This document shows, in pieces, positions 43,059-53,223 of a stretch of 64,000 nt of DNA; within the stretch, counting starts at the first letter, position 1; every line of letters starts with the position of its first letter. The position numbers and the translations under genes are program-made. Origin of the DNA: Parvibaculum sp. GTDB taxonomy: Bacteria > Pseudomonadota > Alphaproteobacteria > Parvibaculales > Parvibaculaceae. The stretch spans positions 124,001 through 188,000 of the forward strand of contig NZNS01000001.1 of assembly GCA_002694985.1 (NCBI GenBank), given 5' to 3'. The notes under the pieces were generated by a model. It had not been told where the DNA came from. It saw only the letters and a list, made by a program, of their open reading frames with translations, and did not search any database.

Positions 43059-43415
43059 GTTGCGGGGGCACCTTCCGCGCAAAACGACCGGGATGCAAGA
43101 GCGCCGTCGCATTAACCGGTACGATATTAAGAAATGGAATATTGGGCGAACGAACCGGGTCCGAATCGCTGACCACGCGATTTTCCGGCTTCGTTCACGG
43201 CTAAATCTTGTGTCTCTCCAATAGCTTAGGCGGACGAAAGGTTAATATGAAAAACCCCACATCTTCCCGCAGCGTCGCGATGGGGGGTGGTGCGACCGGC
43301 GGCCCGGTGGTCTTTCGGATACTGGACCGCGGTCTATAGTGTTCCGATCGACATTGTGGAACAGCGTCGTCCCGGGCCCGCCGAAGAGGCTCGCGGCAAT
43401 CGCGGGAGAACAGCG
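43059..43415. other. Divergent intergenic region between helicase and acyl-CoA dehydrogenase
   Basis: 357 nt with no supported gene. It must hold the helicase promoter leftward and the dehydrogenase promoter rightward. AT-rich patches near 43120-43145 and 43200-43245 are candidate promoter zones; no clear consensus was resolved. Confidence 0.35.
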
Positions 43416-44708
43416 ATGGATTTCAGAATTCCCAGGGAAATCACCGACTATCTCGGTGTGCTCGACGATTTCATCGAGAAAGAGATCAAGCCGCTCCAGG
43501 CACAGGACGATAACGAGCGCTTTTTCGACCATCGTCGCGAGCATGCGCGGACCGACTGGGATAATGAAGGGCTCCCGCGACACGATTGGGAAGAGCTGCT
43601 TGTCGAAATGCGCCGCCGCGCGGACAAGGCAGGCCACCTGCGTTATGCGCTCCCGAAGGAATATGGCGGCAAGGATGGCACCAATCTCGGCATGGCCGTG
43701 ATCCGCGACCATCTGGCCGCCAAGGGGCTTGGCCTTCACAACGATCTACAGAATGAATCGTCCATCGTCGGCAATTTCCCCACCGTCCTCATGTTTCGAG
43801 ATTTCGGAACAGAGGAGCAGAAGAAGAAATTCATTCCCGGTTCGCTGGACGGCTCGATCCGGATCGCCTTCGGCCTGACAGAGCCCGATCATGGATCGGA
43901 CGCGACCTGGATGGAGACGACCGCGAAGCGCGAGAAGCGCGACGGGGTCGACGGCTGGCTCATCAATGGCGTGAAGATGTGGAATACGGGCATGCATGTC
44001 GCAACGCATGACTTCGTCTTTGCGCGCACGAGTGGCAAGGGAGGCGACGCGCTCGGCATCACCTGCTTCATCGTGCCCGTCGATGCGCCGGGCGTAAAAA
44101 TCGAGGAGTATCTCTGGACCTTCAACATGCCGACGGATCACCCGCGCGTGTCCTTCACCAATGTCTGGGTGCCTGATGATTCCTATCTAGGCGATCCCGA
44201 GCGCGGGCTTGAACTTGCGCAGCATTTCGTTCATGAGAACCGCATCCGGCAGGCAGCTTCGGGCGTCGGCGCAGCGAAATTCTGTATCGATGAAAGCGTC
44301 GCCTATGCGAAACAGCGAAAGCCTTTTGGCAAGCCGCTTGCATCTAACCAGGCTATCCAGTTCCCGCTGATTGAAGCACATACCGAATGCGAGATGATCC
44401 GTAATTTCATCTACAAGACGGCATGGGAAATGGATCAGATGTCGAAGCCGGACGTCGCGAAATATCTCTCCGACAAGGTCTCGATGTGCAACTACCGCGC
44501 AAACCGCCTTGTCTGTCAGGCAGCGGATCTCGCCATTCAGGTGCACGGAGCTATCGGTTATTCCCGACACAAGCCTTTCGAACATATTTACCGGCATCAT
44601 CGCCGCTACCGCATTACCGAGGGTTCGGAAGAAATCCAGATGCGCAAGGTCGGAGGACATCTCTTTGGCTATATCGGCGCCAATCGCCCGGTGAAGACCG
44701 CAGGGTAA
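43416..44708 (+). CDS. Acyl-CoA dehydrogenase
   Basis: 430 residues from the ATG at 43416 with GGGAGA upstream. The N-terminal YLGVLDDFIEKEIKPLQAQD region, RIAFGLTEPDHGSDATWMET (flavin/substrate segment), a central beta region and VHGAIGYSRHKPFEHIYRHH in the C-terminal helices fit the family. The Glu base position was not fixed by eye. It desaturates acyl-CoA and hands electrons to ETF. Slightly long for short/medium-chain enzymes; substrate unknown. It is monocistronic, ending at a hairpin shared with the convergent kinase gene. Confidence 0.88.
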   Translation: MDFRIPREITDYLGVLDDFIEKEIKPLQAQDDNERFFDHRREHARTDWDNEGLPRHDWEELLVEMRRRADKAGHLRYALPKEYGGKDGTNLGMAVIRDHLAAKGLGLHNDLQNESSIVGNFPTVLMFRDFGTEEQKKKFIPGSLDGSIRIAFGLTEPDHGSDATWMETTAKREKRDGVDGWLINGVKMWNTGMHVATHDFVFARTSGKGGDALGITCFIVPVDAPGVKIEEYLWTFNMPTDHPRVSFTNVWVPDDSYLGDPERGLELAQHFVHENRIRQAASGVGAAKFCIDESVAYAKQRKPFGKPLASNQAIQFPLIEAHTECEMIRNFIYKTAWEMDQMSKPDVAKYLSDKVSMCNYRANRLVCQAADLAIQVHGAIGYSRHKPFEHIYRHHRRYRITEGSEEIQMRKVGGHLFGYIGANRPVKTAG

Positions 44709-44721
44709 ATAGAAAATCCGT

Positions 44722-44762
44722 TGAAAAAAGAGCCATCACGTTACCGCGTGGCGGTTTTTTCC
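44722..44762. terminator. Hairpin terminator between convergent genes
   Basis: AAAAAAGAGCCATCACG pairs imperfectly with CGCGTGGCGGTTTTTT, giving a T-run on each strand. It overlaps the last codons of the kinase gene. Confidence 0.65.
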
Positions 44763-47146
44763 TTTCCTTCGTCTTCAGGCCAGATGAGCCGCCAGCCGGG
44801 AAGCGTCATGATCGCGATCGTGCCTTCGCCCACCGTGCTTTCGAGCGTGAAGCTGCCGCCATGCATCTCGATCAGCGATTTGGTGATGGGCAGACCAAGA
44901 CCCGTGCCGCCATGCTGGCGGGCGCTCGTATCGTCGACCTGACCGAAAGGTTCCATCACTTCGGCGAGCTTGTCTCCGGGAATGCCGATGCCGTTGTCGC
45001 GAACGGCTATGGTGAGGTCGCCGGCTTCGCTGATGCGTGTGGTCAGATCGATACTGCCGCCCTCGTGGGTGAACTTCGCCGCATTGGACAGAAGGTTCAG
45101 CATGATCTGGCGCATGGCTCGCTGGTCGGCATTCAGGTTGGGCAGGGTGCCCGGCATCTCAAGGTGAACCTGTTGCGCCTTGTCCATCGTCCGTGCACGC
45201 ATGATCTCCACGGACCAGCGTAGCACAGCAGGAAGGTCGACTTCCTCATCTTCAAGTACATAACGCCCGGCCTCGATCTTCGATATATCGAGAATATCGT
45301 CGATGACGTTCAGCAGATGCCGACCGCTGTCATGGATGTCGTTGGTGTATTCGCTGTAGCGCTCGGAGCCCATCGGCCCGAACATCTCCTGCTGCATGAT
45401 TTCCGAAAATCCGATGATGGCATTGAGCGGCGTTCGGAGTTCATGGCTCATATTGGCCAGGAATTTCGATTTGGCGCGGTTTGCGAGTTCTGCGGCTTCC
45501 ATCGCATGTTGAAGATCTTCTTCCGACCTGCGACGGTCAATGGCAATGCCTGCCAGGTGGGCGGCTCCCAAGAGGTAATCGGATTCCCACGGACTGGGTT
45601 TGTAGACGTCGGGGAAGTAGAGGGCGAAGGCACCCACGACCTTTTCGTTGTGCGCGACTACAGGTTGAAACCAGACGGTCTGGATGCCGGTTTTTCGCGT
45701 GTAGGAGGTGACGGTTTCGCCGTGTTCGTCTTCCTGAAGGTTGGTTACGACGATCTTCGACCCTGCGAGTACCGCGTGGCCGAAAGGAGTGTCTCGCTGT
45801 TCTCTCCAGAAGGTTTTTGCCCAGCCCTGGAAGTCCGCAGGCAGATGTGGTGCGGCGCAGGTGAGAAGGTCGTTCTGGTCGTCGAGGAGATAGACAGCCG
45901 CACGACCGGTGGGGCTTGCCTCTTCCGCGCCGATCGCAAGCAGCGAGAGGACTTCATCGAGAGCTTCACCGGTCGCCAGTGCGCGCAGCACACGGAAATG
46001 GTTGCGTTGCTCTGTCTCGGTGCGCTTGCGCTCGGTTATGTCGCGAATGTTGATGACGTATCCACGCACATTCGCGTCGTCCAGCAGGTTGGTGACGCTC
46101 GACTCGATCCAGACGTTGCGGCCCGCGTAGCGGGGAAGGGTGAGCTCGTAATACAGCGTTTTTTCGAGGGGAAAAGAACCTTCGCCAAATTTGTCGAGAA
46201 TTTGCTGCTTTTGTTCATCGGCCAGAAAGTCGAGGCTGTTGATGCCAATGAGAGCGTCAGGCGACAGGCCGAGTTTTTCCGCTGCAGGCGATGCGTACTG
46301 GATGATCGCATTTTCATCCGTAACCAGCACGACGTCGAAAGCATTTTCGACGAGGGCGCGGAAGTGATGCTCGCGCCGTTGAAGCTGTTCGTTCGCTTCC
46401 TCGGCGCGGCGCCTTGCGGCCTCGGAGACGTCACGCGCATGGCCAAGATCCCGAATGAGGTCGGCGTTTCTGAAGCGAAGGTTGTAAGTCTCGACCGCAA
46501 ATGCTCTTTGCTGCCTGGCTACATGTGCCAGGAGAAGAAATGCGGGAATGCAGGCAAACCCGAGCGCCACGAAGGTGGTGCTCGCCGCCCAGAAGCAAAC
46601 GCCGATCACAGTTGCCATGACGGGTATTGTCACGGAAAAGAAGATTGATCTTAGTTGAAACGCCATCTGCGATGCCATGACGACATGCACGATAAGAACG
46701 GTCAGCAGGGCGAGATTCTGCATGCCGCCATCGTCCCGCCAGAAAAGAGGCACCAGACCGATCCACACCAGATTGAGAAGCCAGTAGCGGATGACGGTTG
46801 GTTTTATCCAGCGATCAGCATCGGCTTCTCCGCGGTCGTCAGCGGCAAAGAATCTGCGTTGAAACAACCCGTATTCCGCGTAACCCGCAACAATGGCAAG
46901 CCACCAGATCACGATGACGGGTTCGGGATATGCAGGCGTGAAGGTGAAGAAGACGGCGCCGGAGATTGCCGGAAAAAACAAGGGCAATGCGCGGAAGGTG
47001 CGCATGATCGTTCTGTAGAGTTCGAGGCGGATGGCCGACGCGCGTTCTTCTTCCGCGGTCTTGACGCAGGCTGGAGGACTCGCCTCGGAATGAATGCTCG
47101 CACCGGGCATTTGCGACGGGGTCTCCTCCCCCAAATCAGACCCCAT
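44741..47146 (-). CDS. Membrane-bound sensor histidine kinase (PAS-GAF-HisKA-HATPase)
   Basis: 801 residues. Several hydrophobic segments at about 53-210 form an N-terminal membrane domain (ALPLFFPAISGAVFFTF and others). A PAS domain follows (HFRALVENAFDVVLVTDENA), then a GAF domain (about 385-540), a HisKA dimerisation domain with KFLANMSHELRTPLNAIIGF, and a HATPase with DNGIGIPGDK and GGTGLGLPI. No receiver domain is fused and no response regulator is adjacent, so it is an orphan kinase. The signal is unknown. Confidence 0.9.
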   Translation of the reverse strand: MGSDLGEETPSQMPGASIHSEASPPACVKTAEEERASAIRLELYRTIMRTFRALPLFFPAISGAVFFTFTPAYPEPVIVIWWLAIVAGYAEYGLFQRRFFAADDRGEADADRWIKPTVIRYWLLNLVWIGLVPLFWRDDGGMQNLALLTVLIVHVVMASQMAFQLRSIFFSVTIPVMATVIGVCFWAASTTFVALGFACIPAFLLLAHVARQQRAFAVETYNLRFRNADLIRDLGHARDVSEAARRRAEEANEQLQRREHHFRALVENAFDVVLVTDENAIIQYASPAAEKLGLSPDALIGINSLDFLADEQKQQILDKFGEGSFPLEKTLYYELTLPRYAGRNVWIESSVTNLLDDANVRGYVINIRDITERKRTETEQRNHFRVLRALATGEALDEVLSLLAIGAEEASPTGRAAVYLLDDQNDLLTCAAPHLPADFQGWAKTFWREQRDTPFGHAVLAGSKIVVTNLQEDEHGETVTSYTRKTGIQTVWFQPVVAHNEKVVGAFALYFPDVYKPSPWESDYLLGAAHLAGIAIDRRRSEEDLQHAMEAAELANRAKSKFLANMSHELRTPLNAIIGFSEIMQQEMFGPMGSERYSEYTNDIHDSGRHLLNVIDDILDISKIEAGRYVLEDEEVDLPAVLRWSVEIMRARTMDKAQQVHLEMPGTLPNLNADQRAMRQIMLNLLSNAAKFTHEGGSIDLTTRISEAGDLTIAVRDNGIGIPGDKLAEVMEPFGQVDDTSARQHGGTGLGLPITKSLIEMHGGSFTLESTVGEGTIAIMTLPGWRLIWPEDEGKEKTATR

Positions 47147-47209
47147 CCGCTCTCCAGTTTAGGCGAGGGAGGTAAAATTTTCCTGAACGCTTAAGGAGCG
47201 GCAAGGCAC

Positions 47210-47240
47210 AAAAAACCCCGCCTGTACAGGACAGGCGGGG
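47210..47240 (-). terminator. Intrinsic terminator of the Sel1 lipoprotein gene
   Basis: CCCCGCCTGT/ACAGGCGGGG perfect 10-bp stem with a 5-nt loop, followed on the minus strand by TTTTTTGTGCC. Confidence 0.85.
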
Positions 47241-47263
47241 GTATTCGAGCCGGAATTGACCGG

Positions 47264-47956
47264 TCAGTACGGGTTTGGGACGCTTTCAATATCGGGCATG
47301 GACGGCACGCGGTGGCGTCCTTCGACTGCGCAGCTGCGCCGTACGTCCCGGTCGATAACGGATGTGGGTGTCCAATAGCTCGGAACCCAGCTTGAAGCTC
47401 TCTGATCCGCCACGGCGTTCTGTTCGCTTGTAAGGCTGCCGCGGAACTCCTGCACAATAGAAACGTCAGGCTGTACACCGAGAGAGAGCAGGCTGGGGTT
47501 GCGAGTATAGAGCTTTGCCCATTTCGCACCCTCGACGGGGTCCTGATCGACTCCCTGCCCCTTGAGATAGAGCGTGGCCATCATCTTTTGTGCATCGGGC
47601 CAGCCGCTATTGGCCGCTCGTTGCACCCATTCCGCCCCTTCGGCTTCCTGTCCCTTGGCGATGTAGCACTGTCCGAGTGCCATCTGTGCCCCTTCATAGC
47701 CGTGTCCCCGGTAAGCAAAGCAGGTGAGAACATCCATAATTTCGCTGTCGCACTCGCCGTGCGCGGCCTGGCTGACCGACTTTGCATAGAGTGTGCTCGT
47801 TGGATCCTGCTCGGCGAGTGTTGGTATGATACGTCCATCGGCGTCTCGCTTGCGAGCCGCGCCACCGCTGCTACAGGCGGCGAGGACAAGCCCGATGACG
47901 CTCAATGCGATCACGGCACCGGCCTTTGAGGTTATTCGAATGCGATTGACGGACAT
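47264..47956 (-). CDS. Sel1-repeat lipoprotein
   Basis: 230 residues from the ATG at 47956 with GGGGAAAAT upstream; in-frame sequence further upstream lies antisense to the mutase gene and is rejected. A signal peptide ends in LVLAAC, lipidating Cys28. Sel1/TPR-like repeats follow (YEGAQMALGQCYIAKGQEAE, then WPDAQKMMATLYLKGQGVDQ). Such proteins usually act as periplasmic scaffolds. The gene diverges from the mutase and is followed by a terminator. Confidence 0.82.
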   Translation of the reverse strand: MSVNRIRITSKAGAVIALSVIGLVLAACSSGGAARKRDADGRIIPTLAEQDPTSTLYAKSVSQAAHGECDSEIMDVLTCFAYRGHGYEGAQMALGQCYIAKGQEAEGAEWVQRAANSGWPDAQKMMATLYLKGQGVDQDPVEGAKWAKLYTRNPSLLSLGVQPDVSIVQEFRGSLTSEQNAVADQRASSWVPSYWTPTSVIDRDVRRSCAVEGRHRVPSMPDIESVPNPY

Positions 47957-48178
47957 ATTTTCCCCTGATTTCACGACTGTGGCGCGTTCCGGCCAGCTTT
48001 TCTCCATTTGAGCCCATATGCTTACGCAGCGAAATAGCCGCGTTCCGGCCCCTTCTTCAGGACGGTTTGACCGGCTGCGGCGCTTCCCGGATACTCCGGC
48101 CGCTTTTGGGGCGGCAGACTGTGCCATGTTATGCTGCCTGCAGTGAAATTTCGCAATTTGCCGTGAGTAGAGACGAAA

Positions 48179-50335
48179 ATGGCCGACAAGAAGACGCTCA
48201 AGGACTGGGAAGCCGCAGTCACGAAGCAGACCAAGGGAGCGGGCCCTGACTCTCTCATCTGGCACACGCCGGAAGGGATAGACGTCAAGGCGCTCTATAC
48301 TGCCGAGGATCTCGAGCGCATTTCGGCGGAGGGGTATGACGCGAACACCCTGCCGGGTTTCGCGCCCTATACGCGCGGTCCGCAAGCGACCATGTATGCG
48401 GGCCGGCCGTGGACGATCCGTCAATATGCCGGCTTTTCCACTGCGGAGGAATCGAACGCCTTTTATCGGCGCAATCTCGCCGCCGGCCAGAAAGGTCTTT
48501 CCGTCGCCTTCGATCTCGCGACGCATCGCGGCTATGACAGCGATCATCCTCGCGTGGTTGGCGATGTCGGCAAGGCGGGCGTCGCGATCGACAGTGTCGA
48601 GGACATGAAGATCCTCTTCGACCAGATTCCGCTCGACGAAATGTCCGTCTCGATGACGATGAACGGCGCGGTGATACCGATCCTTGCGAACTACATCGTT
48701 GCGGCGGAAGAACAGGGCGTGAAGCCCGAGCAGCTTTCGGGGACCATCCAGAACGACATTCTGAAGGAGTTCATGGTCCGCAACACCTATATCTATCCGC
48801 CGGAACCGTCGATGCGGATCATTTCGGACATTATCGGGTTTTGTTCGAAGCATATGCCGCGCTTCAACACGATCTCGATCTCCGGCTATCACATGCAGGA
48901 AGCGGGCGCGACCCAGGTTCAGGAGCTGGCCTTCACGCTGGCCGATGGTCGCGAATATGTGCGTGCCGCACTGGCCGCAGGTCTTGATGTCGATGAATTT
49001 GCGCCGCGCCTCTCATTCTTTTTTGCCATCGGCATGAATTTTTTCATGGAGATCGCAAAGCTCCGCGCCGCGCGCCTTCTGTGGGCGCAGATCATGTCGG
49101 AGTTCAAGCCGAAGGACCCGAAGTCGTCCATGCTGCGTACCCATTGCCAGACGTCGGGCGTTTCGCTTACCGAACAGGATCCTTACAATAACGTCATCCG
49201 TACCACCATCGAGGCAATGGCGGCAGTGCTGGGTGGCACTCAGTCGCTTCACACCAATGCGCTTGACGAGGCCATTGCCTTGCCGACGGATTTCTCCGCG
49301 CGTATCGCGCGCAACACGCAGCTCGTTATCCAGCACGAGACAGGCATTACCAATGTCATCGACCCGCTCGGCGGCTCCTACTACATGGAGACGCTGACGC
49401 ATTCTCTGGTGAAGGAAGCGTGGAAGCTGATCGAGGAAGTCGAGGAGCTGGGCGGTATGACAAAGGCCGTCGAGAGCGGTATGCCGAAACTCAAGATCGA
49501 GGAAGCCGCCGCGCGGCGGCAGGCGAAGGTCGACCGTGGCGAAGAAGTGATTGTCGGCGTGAACAAGTACCGTCCGGCACATCCCGATCCGATCGATATT
49601 CTCGACATCGACAATGCGAAGGTGCTCGCCTCGCAGGTTGAGCGTCTGAAGAATGTTCGTGCCTCGCGTGACGAGGAAAAATGCCGCAAGGCGCTCGAAG
49701 CGCTCACCGAGGGCGCGCGTGGCAAAGGCAATCTGCTCGAGCTCGCGATCGCCGCGGCGCGTGCGCGTGCCACTGTGGGCGAGATTTCGGATGCGATGGA
49801 GGAGGTTTTTGGCCGCCACCGCGCGGAGATCAAGTCGATCTCCGGCGTCTATGGTCAAGCCTATGAAGGTGATGAGGGCTTCATGCAGATTTCGAAGGAA
49901 ATCGAGGCATTCGCGGAAGCCGAAGGCCGCCGTCCGCGTATCCTCGTCGTGAAGATGGGGCAGGATGGCCATGATCGCGGTGCGAAGGTGATTGCCACGG
50001 CCTTTGCCGATCTCGGCTTCGACGTGGATGTCGGCCCGCTGTTCCAGACGCCCGAAGAGGCCGCGCGCGATGCCATCGAGAACGACGTTCATGTCATCGG
50101 CATTTCCAGCCTTGCTGCAGGCCACAAAACGCTCGTTCCCGCCCTCGCCAAGGCGCTGAAGGATGAGGGCGCCGACGACATCCTCATCATTTGCGGTGGT
50201 GTGATTCCGCAGCAGGATTATGAATTCCTGAAGAAGGCGGGTGCATCCGCTATTTTCGGTCCGGGTACGAATATTCCGTCTGCGGCGAGTGAAATTCTGG
50301 CGCTGATCCGTGAAAAAAGGCGTCAGGCGGCCTGA
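48179..50335 (+). CDS. scpA: Methylmalonyl-CoA mutase (single-chain, with B12 domain)
   Basis: 718 residues. The N-terminal TIM barrel contains [20 protein letters not shown] and [11 protein letters not shown]; the C-terminal cobalamin domain has the base-off motif DGHDRG (596-601) in [20 protein letters not shown]. Both functional parts lie in one polypeptide, as in ScpA/Sbm and the MutB catalytic subunit. It interconverts succinyl-CoA and methylmalonyl-CoA using adenosylcobalamin, linking propionyl-CoA from odd-chain or branched fatty acids to the TCA cycle. MeaB follows about 580 nt downstream. Confidence 0.94.
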   Translation: MADKKTLKDWEAAVTKQTKGAGPDSLIWHTPEGIDVKALYTAEDLERISAEGYDANTLPGFAPYTRGPQATMYAGRPWTIRQYAGFSTAEESNAFYRRNLAAGQKGLSVAFDLATHRGYDSDHPRVVGDVGKAGVAIDSVEDMKILFDQIPLDEMSVSMTMNGAVIPILANYIVAAEEQGVKPEQLSGTIQNDILKEFMVRNTYIYPPEPSMRIISDIIGFCSKHMPRFNTISISGYHMQEAGATQVQELAFTLADGREYVRAALAAGLDVDEFAPRLSFFFAIGMNFFMEIAKLRAARLLWAQIMSEFKPKDPKSSMLRTHCQTSGVSLTEQDPYNNVIRTTIEAMAAVLGGTQSLHTNALDEAIALPTDFSARIARNTQLVIQHETGITNVIDPLGGSYYMETLTHSLVKEAWKLIEEVEELGGMTKAVESGMPKLKIEEAAARRQAKVDRGEEVIVGVNKYRPAHPDPIDILDIDNAKVLASQVERLKNVRASRDEEKCRKALEALTEGARGKGNLLELAIAAARARATVGEISDAMEEVFGRHRAEIKSISGVYGQAYEGDEGFMQISKEIEAFAEAEGRRPRILVVKMGQDGHDRGAKVIATAFADLGFDVDVGPLFQTPEEAARDAIENDVHVIGISSLAAGHKTLVPALAKALKDEGADDILIICGGVIPQQDYEFLKKAGASAIFGPGTNIPSAASEILALIREKRRQAA

Positions 50336-50470
50336 CGGCAGCGAACCTTGCGACGTGTTGAAATGTCTGTTTGACGCATATGACATGCGTCAAAAGCGCA
50401 CTGTTGCCTGTTCCAGCTTGCCGCGGGTTGGTTGCCGGACTATCTCCCGCAACAACTTCCGGTCGTAGAA

Positions 50471-50553
50471 CCGGACAGGCAGGGCACGCGTGCCGCTCAA
50501 CGATCTCCGAGCCGCCGCCAATGGGCCCCGCCAGGCGAGACGTGCCCTTCCGG
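50471..50553. other. Long imperfect stem in the mutase-meaB intergenic region
   Basis: CCGGA (50471-50475) and AGGGCACG (50481-50488) pair with CGTGCCCT (50541-50548) and TCCGG (50549-50553), giving a 13-bp stem with one 5-nt bulge around a GC-rich interior. No gene explains this 282-nt gap (50336-50617). It lacks the conserved core I would expect of a cobalamin riboswitch. It could be an untranslated-leader structure or a repeated element. Confidence 0.45.
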
Positions 50554-50617
50554 TAAAGGAAACCCGGGAAAACACGGCTGCCGCACAGATTCACAGCGAG
50601 AGATCCGCGGAGGTGCC

Positions 50618-50833
50618 ATGAGCGCCAAAGACGGTTTTGCGCGCTCGAAGCAGCGCCGTGACGAGAATGCTGCCGGTGTCCAGGCGGATGACAGGCAGGA
50701 ACAATATTACGACATGCTGGCAGCCCGGCTTGAAGGACTGCTGAATGAAATAGAAAAATCGGGTTTGCCGTCAGAGGATGATCTGGTGAAGCGGCTCCGC
50801 GCGCTTCAAAGGGAAGTCAGCGATCGGAGCTAG
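50618..50833 (+). CDS. Microprotein between mutase and meaB (71 aa)
   Basis: 71 residues from an ATG with a strong ribosome-binding site (GCGGAGGTGCC). [20 protein letters not shown] is basic and probably disordered; residues 28-71 form a charged helical region ([20 protein letters not shown]). No known family recognised. It sits 77 nt upstream of meaB in the same orientation, so a role with the mutase or its chaperone is possible from location alone. Confidence 0.6.
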   Translation: MSAKDGFARSKQRRDENAAGVQADDRQEQYYDMLAARLEGLLNEIEKSGLPSEDDLVKRLRALQREVSDRS

Positions 50834-50910
50834 AGCGGTTGCGTCTTCGTTTCATGGCGAGGTGGGCAGGACTGGACGAAACCGGTCGCGGCAAGTATGC
50901 AACTGAGACC

Positions 50911-51951
50911 ATGAGCGGGACAGATAAAAAACAGGCGGAGCGCCAGTCCTATAACCGGGCCTCGCCCGATCCGGCGAAACTTGCCGAGGGAATCCGGGCA
51001 GGGAACCGCACGGCGCTCGCCCGGGCGATCACGCTTGTCGAGTCCTCGCGGGCAGACCATCAGGACATTGCCCAGAAGCTGCTTGCGATGCTCTTGCCGG
51101 AGACGGGCAAGGCGGTGCGGCTCGGTCTTTCCGGTGCGCCGGGGGTCGGAAAGTCGACCTTCACGGAGGCCTTCGGCCAGTATCTGACGGGGCAGGGGCA
51201 CAAGGTCGCCGTTCTGGCGATTGACCCTTCCTCGGCGCGAACCGGGGGGTCGATCCTTGGCGACAAGACCCGCATGGAACTTCTCGCGCGGGATCCCAAT
51301 GCCTTCATCCGGCCCTCGCCTTCAGGCGGTACGCTGGGCGGCGTTGCAAGGCGTACGCGGGAGGCCATGCTTCTCACGGAAGCGGCGGGCTATGACGTTG
51401 TCATCGTGGAGACGGTGGGCGTTGGCCAGTCGGAGACCGCCGTCGCAGAAATGGTCGACATGTTCCTTTTGCTGCTTTCGCCCGGTGGTGGCGACGAGCT
51501 GCAGGGGATCAAGCGCGGGATCATGGAGCTTGCGGACCTTATCGTGGTCAACAAGGCGGATGGCGACCTCATTCCCGCTGCCAAGCGCGCTCAGATGGAA
51601 TACAAGACCGCGCTTCATCTGATGAAGCCGAAAAGCGCCGCATGGACACCAAGTGTACTTCTGGCCTCAGCCCTCAAGGGCGAAGGGCTCTCCGATATCT
51701 GGGAGGCTGCCCAACAGCATCACAAGGCCATGGCCGAGGCGGGCGAGCTCCACAGGCTCAGGGCAGCCCAGGCGCAGGCATGGATGTGGACAGAGATCAG
51801 GGAAGGGCTTTTCTCCGCACTCAAGACGGACAAAAAGGCCGCGAAACTGCTCCCCGAGCTCGAAGCGGACGTAGCGGAAGGAAGGGCTACGCCCACCGCG
51901 GCCGCAAAACGTCTGCTCGGCCTTGTTCTGGGTGACAGGCGGGAAGGGTAA
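50911..51951 (+). CDS. meaB: MeaB/ArgK GTPase, methylmalonyl-CoA mutase chaperone
   Basis: 346 residues from the ATG at 50911; upstream in-frame starts overlap no ribosome-binding site. G3E GTPase motifs: Walker [11 protein letters not shown] (74-83), the switch region with [27 protein letters not shown] and NKAD. MeaB loads or protects adenosylcobalamin on methylmalonyl-CoA mutase using GTP. The context, with scpA upstream, supports this over other G3E roles. Confidence 0.92.
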   Translation: MSGTDKKQAERQSYNRASPDPAKLAEGIRAGNRTALARAITLVESSRADHQDIAQKLLAMLLPETGKAVRLGLSGAPGVGKSTFTEAFGQYLTGQGHKVAVLAIDPSSARTGGSILGDKTRMELLARDPNAFIRPSPSGGTLGGVARRTREAMLLTEAAGYDVVIVETVGVGQSETAVAEMVDMFLLLLSPGGGDELQGIKRGIMELADLIVVNKADGDLIPAAKRAQMEYKTALHLMKPKSAAWTPSVLLASALKGEGLSDIWEAAQQHHKAMAEAGELHRLRAAQAQAWMWTEIREGLFSALKTDKKAAKLLPELEADVAEGRATPTAAAKRLLGLVLGDRREG

Positions 51952-52073
51952 AGCCCCGTTTCCGGCCTTGACGTGCCTCTCCCGGCCTTTTATACGTGCG
52001 CGCCTGTCCAAGATGTTTTTACGGGCCGCGCGGCCATTCGCGGCGGCCCAGCCGATACTGCAAAGGAAGCCCT

Positions 52074-52367
52074 ATGTCCCGCCGTTGCGAACTCTCCGGC
52101 AAGGCCGTGATGACCGGCAATAATGTAAGCCACGCGAACCGCAAGACGCGCCGCCGCTTTCTGCCGAATCTCTGCCAGGTGACGCTTATCAGCGATGCTC
52201 TCGGTCGTCAGATCAGCCTGCGCGTATCGGCCCATGCGCTGCGCTCGGTTGAGCATAATGGCGGTCTCGACTTCTTTCTTCTGAAAGCTTCGGATGCGCA
52301 GCTCTCCTCGCGGGTGCTGAAGCTGAAGCGTCAGATCGAAAAGGCGAAGATCGCAGTCGCTGCTTGA
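52074..52367 (+). CDS. rpmB: 50S ribosomal protein L28
   Basis: 97 residues from the ATG at 52074 with AAGGAAG upstream. It begins [20 protein letters not shown] and contains [12 protein letters not shown], the L28 signature, then the C-terminal [20 protein letters not shown] of the alphaproteobacterial form. A component of the large ribosomal subunit. A strong terminator follows. It is monocistronic here. Confidence 0.96.
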   Translation: MSRRCELSGKAVMTGNNVSHANRKTRRRFLPNLCQVTLISDALGRQISLRVSAHALRSVEHNGGLDFFLLKASDAQLSSRVLKLKRQIEKAKIAVAA

Positions 52368-52390
52368 CGGCGCTGAAAGAATTCTGAAAT

Positions 52391-52421
52391 CGGGCGGTCC
52401 ATTGGGCCGCCCGTTTCGTTT
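52391..52421 (+). terminator. Intrinsic terminator of rpmB
   Basis: CGGGCGGtCC pairs with GGCCGCCCG (one bulge, short loop), followed by TTTCGTTTT. Confidence 0.82.
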
Positions 52422-52542
52422 TGGGCCCGGTTTGTGCCGTTTACCCAGATTTCTGAAATATCGGTTGAGGTGTTCCGGGGCCTTTCAGGCTTGGCGTGGC
52501 GCGGCTAGACTCGCGACCTTCTTGTATTCGGGGGCGTAAATC

Positions 52543-53223
52543 ATGTTGGACAGGGGGGTGGATCGCGTGCCGGTGAGCCGGCCGAGAGCGGTGTCGCTGT
52601 TTGTGGCCACCATCGTCCGCCTTATCCTGCCTGTCCTGGCATTGTGTGGAGCTCTGCTCCTCTGCTTTTACCTGCGTGACGTGCCGGTTCGCCAGCTTGA
52701 CCGTCTCGGCGAGATCGACCCGCGGCTCGATCCGTCAAGCTGGCTCAACTGGGGCCTCCTTGTCCTTCCGCTGGTATTCTTCATCCTCAACCTTTCGAGC
52801 CGCCGTTACGGCGCGGCGCTGACGCTGACAGCATCTCTGCTCGCCTGGCTATTGCTCGCCAGCGGAATCTTCTGGTCGATCAGGGAAGGTTTCATTGCCG
52901 ACTTTGAGCAGGACATCGCGCCCTATGCGCTTGCGGCGTCCTTTGTGGGGGCGATGGCGGTCGGCCAGCTTGTGAATATTCTCCTTTTCGACCGACTTCG
53001 TGGCATTCCCTGGTGGAAGGCACCGTTCCTTGCCGCGTTTGTCGGCGGCGCCGCTTTCGCGATCATCTTCAACACGCGTCCGGCGATGGTGTGGGATGAC
53101 GAACTTGGCGGGCGCCTCGCGGTCGAGATGGCGATCCATTTTACCTGGGCGCTGGCGCAGCTTCTTCCGACGTTGATGCTTCGCCGGAAGATCCGTCCGC
53201 TGCCGGGATTCGGGGGCGCGTAG
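52543..53223 (+). CDS. Polytopic membrane protein, possible VUT/YhhQ-like
   Basis: 226 residues with about six hydrophobic segments (starting LIRLILPVLALCGALLL-like sequence at about 24-42). The segment VGQLVNILLFDRLRGIPWWK resembles the YhhQ/VUT family of queuosine-precursor transporters, but similarity elsewhere is weak, so this is only a hint. Its 3' end overlaps the convergent esterase-like gene by 83 nt. No other evidence for function. Confidence 0.6.
   Translation: MLDRGVDRVPVSRPRAVSLFVATIVRLILPVLALCGALLLCFYLRDVPVRQLDRLGEIDPRLDPSSWLNWGLLVLPLVFFILNLSSRRYGAALTLTASLLAWLLLASGIFWSIREGFIADFEQDIAPYALAASFVGAMAVGQLVNILLFDRLRGIPWWKAPFLAAFVGGAAFAIIFNTRPAMVWDDELGGRLAVEMAIHFTWALAQLLPTLMLRRKIRPLPGFGGA

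Noticed and set aside
47957..48892. In-frame N-terminal extension of the Sel1 lipoprotein
   Set aside because: It lies antisense to the methylmalonyl-CoA mutase; the lipoprotein signal peptide at 47956 marks the true start.
50336..50617. Cobalamin riboswitch near the mutase
   Set aside because: I looked for the GCCACTG-like and CCCCCGCAACTG-like core boxes and did not find them; only generic stem pairing is visible.
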